Assembly (NCBI GenBank): GCA_001657395.1 | Contig: LYSY01000001.1 | Coordinates: forward strand, 930,001 to 994,000 | Reading direction: 5' to 3' | DNA length: 64,000 nt | From: Rhodospirillales bacterium BBD 1991-14 | GTDB taxonomy: Bacteria; Pseudomonadota; Alphaproteobacteria; Kiloniellales; Kiloniellaceae | Part shown: piece by piece, positions 56,581 to 64,000 of the stretch | Position numbering within the stretch: the first letter of the stretch is position 1 | Layout of the letters: every line of letters starts with the position of its first letter | Notes under the pieces: generated by a model | The model's database searches: none | Seen by the model: the letters and a program-made list of their open reading frames with translations, nothing else | Told to the model about the DNA's origin: nothing | Program-made: the position numbers and the translations under genes

Positions 56581-57911
56581 GGAGAGCTCTTCCCGGTCGC
56601 AGCGTTGGATGAAGCGGTGTCGAGACGCATGGTGGGATCGCGATGCGCGAGGAGGCCGCGCGGGCGCCAGACCATGATCAGCACCATCAGGCCGCCGAAA
56701 GCCAGCATGCGGAACTGCTCCAGTTCGCGGAACAGTTCGGTCCCGCCGATCAGAAGCACGGCTGCAATCACAACACCGATCTGGCTGCCCATGCCACCCA
56801 GGACGACGATAGCCAGGATGACCGCCGACTCAACGAAGGTGAAGCTCTCTGGCGAGATGAAGCCCTGGCGCGTCGCGAAGAAGGATCCGGCAAAGCCGCC
56901 GAACATGGCGCCGATGGCAAAGGCCGTCAGCTTGGTGTTGGTGGGGTTGATGCCGAGCGAGCGGCAGGCGATTTCGTCTTCGCGCAGAGCCTCCCAGGCC
57001 CGCCCCACCGGAAGCTTGCGGATCCGCATGGTGAAAAGGTTGGTGATCAGTGCCAGAGCCAGGATGAGGTAATAGAGAAACACGATCCTGTGCATCGAAG
57101 AGAAATCGAGGCCGAAGAAGGTGTGGAAGGACTGCTCGCCCTCCTGCACCCGGCGCGAGAACGGCAGCCCGAAAAAACTGGGGCGCGGAATGCCGGAGAT
57201 CCCGTCAGGCCCGCGGGTGAACTCGTACCAGTTCAACAGTACGACGCGGATGATCTCCCCGAATCCCAAGGTCACGATCGCAAGGTAGTCGCCCCGTAAT
57301 CGCAGCACGGGAAATCCGAGCAGAACGCCGAAGGTGGCGGCGAAGAGCCCGGCCAGAGGCAGGCAGATCCAGAACGAGAGATCGAAGTAGACCGCGATCA
57401 GGGCATAGGAATAGGCCCCGACCGCATAGAAGGCGACGTAGCCGAGGTCGAGCAGCCCGGCGAGGCCGACGACAATGTTCAGGCCCCAGCCCAGCATGAT
57501 GTACATCACCACCAGGGTGGCGATGTCGACGATGTAGCGGTTCGAAAAGGGCATCCACGGCAGGGCGATGGCAAAGACCACCAGCAGCGGGCCGGCGATC
57601 TTGGCCACTCTTTGGACCTGCGCGCCGATCCGGTCCATCGCCTCTTCGCGCTCCGCCCGTCTGCCCGGACTGCGCGTTTCGCGCCGATAGGCCAGAGCAA
57701 AGCGTCCGAGGAAGACCCCGACGACGGCTATGACCACCCACTCCCAGCGATACTCCAGGCCGAGACCGCCCGGGATGGTCACCGTGCGCACACCGACAAT
57801 GGAGATCGCGAGGCCGAAGGCGACCAGCGCGGCAAGCCCCGCCTCCTTCAAGATGGCCTGGAAGTCGACGTTGCCTTCAAGGGCGGCGCGCTTACCCGCT
57901 TCGACGGCCAT
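56577..57911 (-). CDS. livM: Branched-chain amino acid ABC transporter permease LivM
   Basis: A 444-residue permease with an N-terminal extension containing extra helices ([33 protein letters not shown]) before the common LivM core [100 protein letters not shown]. Such long forms are usual in alphaproteobacteria. It lies 3 nt after livH. Confidence 0.94.
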
Positions 57912-57914
57912 GGC

Positions 57915-58829
<915 letters not shown>

Positions 58830-59235
58830 AACCCCTGTCCGCCGCGGCTTCCGCCCGCCCCGGCTTTTGTTTGCTCAGATCTTGTTCCGTTGGCTGAACC
58901 CACCGGCATCCTGCTCTGCGGCAGCGACGCGCACCGGCCTGTTCCGCCCCCCTGTAACGGTTTCAGCCGCGCACCTTACGACAAATCCCAGAGCGGTCAA
59001 ACGCAAAGGAGTGGCGAGGACCGGGCGCCCTGCGGCCCCGGCCCGGAGCACCCCAAAGGCCGCGGATCGCCTCGCGTCCAGCCAGCCAAGCGTCCTGCGC
59101 ATAGCTCTAATGCGTCGCAGCAATTCTCTTGCAAGACATTCGAATCGCAATACTATTTTAACTGTGCACTGCAACAATCAGTGCTGTTTAGGGAGGTGCT
59201 CAAAAAGAAACGCCGTTTTAAAAGGAAGTTTCGAA
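58830..59235. other. 406-bp divergent intergenic region
   Basis: This lies between livH (left) and a small gene (right). The half next to the small gene is AT-rich and has a good rightward promoter (entered separately). The livH promoter must lie in the GC-rich left part; I see no clear pair. Confidence 0.5.
59129..59156 (+). promoter_or_regulatory. Candidate promoter of the small gene at 59236
   Basis: TTGCAA (59129-59134) and TACTAT (59151-59156) are 16 bp apart, giving an expected start near 59163 and a leader of about 70 nt. Confidence 0.45.
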
Positions 59236-59496
59236 ATGACGCACCAAAGCCACGCAGAGAACCCGAATTCGCCGGCGCCGGAAGGCTGGGCCATTGACCG
59301 TATGAGCGCCGGATTCGACCACGCTTTTGACCGCGCCCGCATCGAGCGGCACATCGCCGAAGGCCGCAGAATGCAGGCCGAGGCCATGGCTGCCGCACTG
59401 AAGGCCCTCTTTGCCCGCCTCTGGCCGGCAAAGCGTCCGGCCGCGAAGGCCGGCGCCGTGACGCAAAGCGCACCCGGGCAGGCGGTTCAGGCGTAG
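59236..59496 (+). CDS. Small helical protein, unknown
   Basis: An 86-residue cytosolic protein. The centre RARIERHIAEGRRMQAEAMAAALKALFARL is an amphipathic helix with basic and hydrophobic faces, as seen in many small alphaproteobacterial proteins of unknown role. AAAGGAAG (59221-59228) lies 7 nt before the ATG, and a plausible promoter is upstream. Confidence 0.68.
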   Translation: MTHQSHAENPNSPAPEGWAIDRMSAGFDHAFDRARIERHIAEGRRMQAEAMAAALKALFARLWPAKRPAAKAGAVTQSAPGQAVQA

Positions 59497-59592
59497 CCCC
59501 ACCCGCTGTCGGGAATCACAGAAGAGCCGCGCCTGGGCCCTTCCGTCTTTAAGAGCCGGTTGAAGGGCCGGGGCCGCGGCGCTGGAGTCACA

Positions 59593-60156
59593 ATGACACT
59601 TGTTCGCAAGCTGTCGGCCATCGAGGCCGACAAGCTGACGCATCACCTTTGCCGTCTTTCTTTGGAAGAACGGCGCCTGCGGTTCGGCCACGGTGTGAGC
59701 GACCAGGGCCTGACCGACTTCGTCGAGGCCATCGACTGGTCTGAAACCTGGGCCATTGGCGCAGTCGAGGGGCAGGACCTGCACGGGGTTGTCGAACTGC
59801 GCCGCGCGGGTGCCTGGTGGACCGGCGCAGCCGAACTCTCGGTCTCCGTGGAAGGCCCCTACCAGAACGAGGGCCTGGGCACCCGGCTGGTCGCCGAGGC
59901 GCTGCTGGTTGCCCGCAACCGCGGGATCCGCACGGTCTTTCTGCTGTGCCTGCCGGAAAACCGGCCGATCCAGCGAATCGCAAAGAAGTTCTCCGGACGG
60001 CTCACCATGGTCGACGGCGATCTGGAGGCCCGCATCCAGCCGGCCCAGCCGACCCCGCTGACGGTGATGATGGAGCTTTTCAACGACACCCAGGGGATCG
60101 TGCAGAGCGCTCTGGAGCAGGCCGCCAAGGCGCCGGCCCGGTCCGGCGGGCGCTAG
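59593..60156 (+). CDS. GNAT family N-acetyltransferase
   Basis: A 187-residue acetyl-CoA-dependent acetyltransferase. The acetyl-CoA pyrophosphate-binding motif is YQNEGLGTRLVAEALLVARNRGI (Q/R-x-x-G-x-G), preceded by AAELSVSVEGPY and followed by TVFLLCLPENRPIQRIAKKF. Start ATG at 59593 has GGAG 5 nt upstream. The substrate is unknown. It is convergent with tRNA-Glu. Confidence 0.87.
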   Translation: MTLVRKLSAIEADKLTHHLCRLSLEERRLRFGHGVSDQGLTDFVEAIDWSETWAIGAVEGQDLHGVVELRRAGAWWTGAAELSVSVEGPYQNEGLGTRLVAEALLVARNRGIRTVFLLCLPENRPIQRIAKKFSGRLTMVDGDLEARIQPAQPTPLTVMMELFNDTQGIVQSALEQAAKAPARSGGR

Positions 60157-60226
60157 GCCAGGGCTGCAGTCTGGCCGCGGGTCGGCCAAGGCCGGGTGCC
60201 AGCGAACTGCAGTCTAGGGGGAAGAA

Positions 60227-60302
60227 TGGCGACCCCTACGGGACTCGAACCCGTGTTTTCGCCGTGAAAGGGCGATGTCCTAGGCCACTAGACGAAGGGG
60301 TC
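60227..60302 (-). tRNA. tRNA-Glu (TTC)
   Basis: Read on the minus strand, the acceptor GACCCCT pairs with AGGGGTC, the discriminator is G and CCA is encoded. The anticodon loop CTTTCAC is closed by TCGCC/GGCGA, giving anticodon TTC. The T-loop GTTCGAG is canonical. The 76-nt gene matches bacterial glutamate tRNAs closely. Confidence 0.96.
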
Positions 60303-60392
60303 GTCGGGCAGAGGATTTAGCCCCTCGCCCACCGGATTGCAAGCCAATCTCGGCAGTCCGGCCGCTGAAAGCCATAGCTGCAAAAGCGGATG

Positions 60393-61409
60393 CTAATAAC
60401 CGGGCTGATCCAAGGCTCCATCGCCGGGCGCCACCGGCTCGTCCCTTGCCTTCCGCTCCGCCAATTGGGCCGCGCCGTAGGCCCCGCCCGGCTGCTCAGC
60501 AGGCCCCTCGGCAATGGGAACGGCGCCGATCTCCTTGATCAGCTTTTCCAGCATGGCGGCCGCAAAGTCCTCGTAGTTGTTGGCCGTCATCACGAAGGCG
60601 CCGGTCCCGCCGATCACCGAAGTCCTGTAGTAGGCGTCCACCGAGGAGTCCTCATTGAGGATCGCCAGGCCGTTGATGGTGATGCCTCGAAGAACCGCCA
60701 GATCTCGCAGCTTCGACGGCTGTGCGCCCTGGTTGGCTCGGCCGTCGCCGGAGATATCGATCACCCGCCGTACGCCCTGGAAACCGTTGCGGTCAAGCGC
60801 GCGGACCGCGAACTCGATGGCCCCGCCGATGGCGGTGCCCCCGCCGTCCAGAAAGCGCGGTGTCGTATCGATGATCTCCGCGAAAGCCTGCGCCGAATCC
60901 GCCGTGGTCAGGTGCTGCCAGTCGATCGCCATATGCTGGCGCCGGTTGTCCGACCACTGAATCATGGCCACCGCCACGCCGAGTTCGCCGGTGGCACGGA
61001 TCGCCGAGGCGACCGCGGGATGGCGGAACGCATCGGCAAAGCCGCGCATCTGCAGATCGAACTCCTCCGCAGAGACCGAAGAAGAAGCGTCAACCGCCAG
61101 CACCAGTTCGAGATCGACGGGCTGGCCGCCGCCCGCCTCGGCCTGGGCGAGCATCTCGGCCGCAGACGAGGCGTAGGCGTCCGGCTGGGACTCGCCTGCC
61201 TGGGGTTCGCCTGCCTGGGGTTCGCCTGCCCGGGATTCGCCTGCCCGGGATTCGCCTGCCCGGGATTCGCCTGCCCGGGATTCGCCTGCCTGGGGTTCAA
61301 CCGCCTCTGCGGTGGCCGGAAACACGGCCAGAAGGATGGCAAGCAGTCCGGCGCGCATAGCCGCAGCGATCCTGCCTGATCTCGGGAAACCGTCGAGCCG
61401 CGTTACCAT
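60393..61409 (-). CDS. DUF1194 (VWA-like) exported protein with repeat-encoded region
   Basis: A 338-residue exported protein. After the signal region (AGLLAILLAVFPATAEA) comes a low-complexity segment of AGES/AGEP pentapeptide repeats, then a DUF1194 domain: VDLELVLAVDASSSVSAEEFDLQMRGFADAF (MIDAS DxSxS), RRVIDISGDGRANQG and TINGLAILNED. The family is a VWA-type adhesion or regulatory fold of unknown role. The start at 61409 is tentative; Met at 61358 is an alternative. It lies 109 nt after recJ on the same strand. Confidence 0.85.
   Translation of the reverse strand: MVTRLDGFPRSGRIAAAMRAGLLAILLAVFPATAEAVEPQAGESRAGESRAGESRAGESRAGEPQAGEPQAGESQPDAYASSAAEMLAQAEAGGGQPVDLELVLAVDASSSVSAEEFDLQMRGFADAFRHPAVASAIRATGELGVAVAMIQWSDNRRQHMAIDWQHLTTADSAQAFAEIIDTTPRFLDGGGTAIGGAIEFAVRALDRNGFQGVRRVIDISGDGRANQGAQPSKLRDLAVLRGITINGLAILNEDSSVDAYYRTSVIGGTGAFVMTANNYEDFAAAMLEKLIKEIGAVPIAEGPAEQPGGAYGAAQLAERKARDEPVAPGDGALDQPGY
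61186..61305. repeat. 15-bp coding minisatellite
   Basis: Seven consecutive 15-bp units plus a degenerate eighth. The core unit CGGGATTCGCCTGCC is repeated exactly at 61231-61290 (four copies), with TGGGGTTCGCCTGCC and TGGGACTCGCCTGCC variants before it. Read on the coding strand it encodes AGESR/AGEPQ pentapeptides just after the signal peptide. Copy number is likely variable by slippage without frameshift. Confidence 0.92.
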
Positions 61410-61518
61410 GACGGAGAGCTTAACCGCCCAAAGCGCCTGCTGTCGCGCGGAATAGCTTGTCTGACCGGAAATTGAACACCGGCCCATTGCGCCGCGTGTC
61501 GCTAATTTACCTTAAGAA

Positions 61519-63342
61519 TCAAGAGGTCAGGGGCGCTGCGTCCTCGATGACAAACTGCACGGTCTCAACGCCGCCCCAGCGGTCTACCTGTACGCGGCCG
61601 GCCACATGGAGCGGCAGCCCCGCCGTCTGCAGGAGCGCGGGGCCCAAAGCACTGTCCATGGCGCGGAAGGCAATGGCTTTCAGCCGGCCGCCCCCGGCCC
61701 CCGAGAGGTAGCAGCGGACATGATTCTCACCGACGACGGAGGCTTGCGCGACCTTCACCGACGGCAGGGCAAAGCGCGGCTGTACATTGCCGACGCCGAA
61801 GGGGGCACAGCGCTCCAGCGCCTCCAGAAGCTCAAGGGTCGCGCCCTTGGGCTGCAGCGCGCCGTCGATACCGAGCGCGGGCCGGTAGGCAATTTCCGTC
61901 AGACGCTGCGCCAGGCGTTGGCCCAGAAAGGCGGTCAGCTCCGAGAGGCTGTCCCGCGCGACCGTCAGCCCTGCGGCCATGGGATGGCCGCCGCCGTTGA
62001 CCAAAAGCCCGGCCTGGCGCGCTGCGATGACCGCGGCACCCAGATCGACCCCCGGCACCGAGCGGCCGGAGCCCTTGCCGAGCGCGCCGTCCAGGGCGAT
62101 CACAAGGGCCGGGCGGTTGTAGCGCTCCTTCAGGCGGCTGGCGACAATGCCGATCACGCCGGCATGCCAACCCTCCGCTGCGGCCACGACCAGCCCGTTG
62201 CCCGGTCCGGTCTCCTCCACCTGCAGAATGGCCTGATCGAGGACCTGGGCCTCGATCTCCCGGCGCTCGCTGTTGTAGCCGTCCAGCTCGGCGGCCATGG
62301 GCACTGCAGCCGCAGGCTCGTCACAGCACAGCAGCCTGGCGCCCAGCGGTGCGGCACCGACCCGTCCGCCGGCGTTCACCCGCGGGCCGAGCAGATAGCC
62401 CGCGTGATAGGTGCCCGGCGCCTCGCTGATGCGGGCGACATCACAGAGCGCGGCGAGCCCTGCATTGCCCCGCCGGGCCATGACCTTCAGACCCTGGGCC
62501 ACCAGCGCCCGGTTGACGCCGGTCAAAGGCACAACATCGCAGACGGTGCCGAGGGCGACGAGATCGAGCCACTGGCGCAGATCCGGTTCGCGCCGGCCGG
62601 CCTGTGCATACCAACCCTCGTCGCGGAGAGTCCGGTTTACGGCAACCACCAACATGAAGGCGACGCCCACGGCGGCCAGTTGCCCCTGCCCGCTGGTATC
62701 GTCCAGGCGATTGGGGTTCACCACGGCCGCCACGGCGGGCAGACGCGGTTCGGCGGCGTGGTGATCGACCACCAGGATGTCGAGCCCCTCGGCGGCAGCG
62801 GGCTCCAGCACGTCGAAGGCGGTGATGCCGCAGTCGACCGTGACCACCAGGGTGACCCCGCTGTCCGCCAGGCGCTTCAGCGCCGGACCGTTGGGGCCAT
62901 AGCCTTCGGCGAGGCGGTCGGGGATGTAGATCTCCAACGCCACCCCAAGGGCTGCAAAGAAGCGGTAAAGCAGCGCCGAAGACGTCGCACCGTCGACATC
63001 GTAGTCGCCGAAGACCGCAACCTTCTCGCCGTTGCGCACCGCCGCGGCCAGGCGCGCCGCCGCCCGGTCCATATCCTGGAAGTCCGAGGGATCGGGAAGA
63101 TAGTCGCGCAGCGTCGGCGCAAGAAAGCGCTCGGCCTCTTCGGGGCCTATGCCGCGGGCCGCGAGCACCCGGCCGACCACCTCCGGCAGGCCCAATTGCT
63201 GGGCCAGGGCCAGGGCGAGGCGACCATCGCTCAGGCGTTCTTCCCAGCGCTTGCCGGCAAGCGACCGCTCCACGCCGAGAAAGCAGTCGCGCCGGGCCTC
63301 CCCCGTCGGTGCCGCTGCGGCATTCGATGGCCCGGTCGCCAT
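61519..63342 (-). CDS. recJ: Single-stranded-DNA-specific exonuclease RecJ
   Basis: A 607-residue 5'-3' exonuclease of recombination and mismatch repair. DHH-family motifs: FGDYDVDGATSSALL (111-125), VVTVDCGIT (167-174), VVDHHAAEPRLP (191-202; DHH at 193-195), and the DHHA1 motif NGGGHPMAAGLTVA. A C-terminal RecJ OB domain follows. Length is normal. It is 5 nt downstream of glpX, an arrangement common in alphaproteobacteria. Confidence 0.96.
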   Translation of the reverse strand: MATGPSNAAAAPTGEARRDCFLGVERSLAGKRWEERLSDGRLALALAQQLGLPEVVGRVLAARGIGPEEAERFLAPTLRDYLPDPSDFQDMDRAAARLAAAVRNGEKVAVFGDYDVDGATSSALLYRFFAALGVALEIYIPDRLAEGYGPNGPALKRLADSGVTLVVTVDCGITAFDVLEPAAAEGLDILVVDHHAAEPRLPAVAAVVNPNRLDDTSGQGQLAAVGVAFMLVVAVNRTLRDEGWYAQAGRREPDLRQWLDLVALGTVCDVVPLTGVNRALVAQGLKVMARRGNAGLAALCDVARISEAPGTYHAGYLLGPRVNAGGRVGAAPLGARLLCCDEPAAAVPMAAELDGYNSERREIEAQVLDQAILQVEETGPGNGLVVAAAEGWHAGVIGIVASRLKERYNRPALVIALDGALGKGSGRSVPGVDLGAAVIAARQAGLLVNGGGHPMAAGLTVARDSLSELTAFLGQRLAQRLTEIAYRPALGIDGALQPKGATLELLEALERCAPFGVGNVQPRFALPSVKVAQASVVGENHVRCYLSGAGGGRLKAIAFRAMDSALGPALLQTAGLPLHVAGRVQVDRWGGVETVQFVIEDAAPLTS

Positions 63343-63347
63343 GGCCG

Positions 63348-64000
63348 CTAGACGCCGAGCTCGTCGTACCAGGTCTTGCGCTGGAAGTTGTGATGAGCCT
63401 CGACGTAGCGCACGGTGCCGGACTTCGACCGCATAACCACCGAGTGGGTCATGGCGCCGCCGTGGTATCGGCGCACGCCTTTCAGCATCGAGCCATCGGT
63501 GACGCCACTGGCGGCAAACATGACGTCCCCGCTGGCCAGATCGTCCAGGCTGTACTTCCGGTCATAGTCGGTGATGCCCCAGCGGTCGGCACGGCGGCGC
63601 TCCTCGTCATTGCGAAAGACGAGTCGCCCCTGGAACTGGCCGCCGATGCAACGCAGCGCCGCGGCGGCCAGAACCCCCTCCGGCGCACCGCCGACCCCGA
63701 TATAGATGTCGACGCCGCTTTCCGGGCTGCTCGTGGCCATGACCCCGGAAACATCGCCGTCGCCGATCAGCATGATCCGCGCTCCCGCCTCGCGGACCTT
63801 GACGATCAACTCGCTGTGGCGTGGCCGGTCCAGGATGCAGGCCACCAAGTCCGAAACCTCGACCTGCTTGGCCTTGGCAAGGTTTGCCAGGTTGGTGGAC
63901 GGCTCCTCGTCGAGGTCGACCAGATCGCCCGGCAGCCCGCCGCCGACGGCGATCTTCGACATGTAGGTATCCGGCGCGTTGAGGAAGTTGCCGGACTCGG
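63348..64000 (-). CDS. glpX: Class II fructose-1,6-bisphosphatase, partial (N-terminus outside the window)
   Basis: The 3' part of glpX; the frame continues past the right edge (upstream codons read ESGNFLNAPDTY before the internal Met). Seen are SKIAVGGGLPGDLVDLDEEP, ILDRPRHSELIVKVREAGARIMLIGDGDVSGVMATS, GVDIYIGVGGAPEGVLAAAALRCIGGQFQGRL, and VMFAASGVTDGSMLKGVRRY. This lithium-sensitive phosphatase removes the C1 phosphate of fructose-1,6-bisphosphate in gluconeogenesis. It is followed 5 nt later by recJ. Only about 217 codons lie in the window. Confidence 0.96.
   Translation of the reverse strand, partial: ESGNFLNAPDTYMSKIAVGGGLPGDLVDLDEEPSTNLANLAKAKQVEVSDLVACILDRPRHSELIVKVREAGARIMLIGDGDVSGVMATSSPESGVDIYIGVGGAPEGVLAAAALRCIGGQFQGRLVFRNDEERRRADRWGITDYDRKYSLDDLASGDVMFAASGVTDGSMLKGVRRYHGGAMTHSVVMRSKSGTVRYVEAHHNFQRKTWYDELGV

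Overview
The window is GC-rich, densely packed DNA of an alphaproteobacterium, most like the Rhodospirillales/Kiloniellales type. This rests on the alphaproteobacterial DUF1491 gene beside prfC, the glpX-recJ pair, a group-2 (Pha-type) Mrp antiporter with fused A and B subunits, a DUF1194 VWA protein, a form II CO-dehydrogenase-like locus, and glutathione-dependent formaldehyde oxidation. I see no insertion sequence, prophage, CRISPR array or rRNA. There is one tRNA gene (Glu, anticodon TTC). The genus cannot be fixed from the window.

Layout. 1-6.1 kb: release factor 3 (prfC), a DUF1491 protein, an O-methyltransferase and a small secreted protein, then leftward a DUF192 protein, a histone-deacetylase-like amidohydrolase and a nucleoside hydrolase. 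6.5-12.5 kb: the six-gene mrp/pha cation/proton antiporter operon. 12.6-17.7 kb: a complete five-gene branched-chain-type ABC transporter. 17.8-22.4 kb: coxG followed by coxS-coxL-coxM, a molybdenum hydroxylase of the form II CO dehydrogenase type. 22.4-34.2 kb: the accessory genes of that enzyme (coxD, coxE, a split XdhC pair, and a MoeA-like/MobA-like fusion), interleaved with the ydbH-ynbE-ydbL envelope-lipid genes, a universal stress protein and a sodium:alanine-type symporter.

34-43 kb: an alpha/beta hydrolase, a VOC protein and a class II aldolase (leftward); formaldehyde detoxification (class III alcohol dehydrogenase, S-formylglutathione hydrolase) with a desaturase (rightward); then a bactofilin, a PAS protein and a two-PAS histidine kinase preceded by a coupled 53-codon ORF (leftward). 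43.5-47.8 kb: pyrophosphatase, a D-cysteine desulfhydrase-like enzyme, two tandem paralogous secreted proteins of unknown function, and cobalamin genes cobD and cobU. 48-53 kb: mostly unknown envelope proteins, including a probable beta/gamma-crystallin-like secreted protein with a proline-rich linker and a TPR lipoprotein. 53-58.9 kb: a second, leftward liv operon with a small membrane protein inserted between livF and livK. 59-64 kb: a small protein, a GNAT acetyltransferase, tRNA-Glu, a DUF1194 protein with a 15-bp coding repeat, recJ, and the 3' part of glpX running off the window.

Functional picture. The central 12.6-34.2 kb block reads as import plus oxidation of a small molecule. A liv-type transporter sits directly upstream of a molybdenum hydroxylase whose active-site loop is AYRGAGR (form II) rather than the AYxCSFR loop of proven CO oxidisers, and a full set of cofactor and maturation proteins follows in the same direction. 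CO is possible as the substrate, but an organic compound brought in by the transporter is an equally serious hypothesis.
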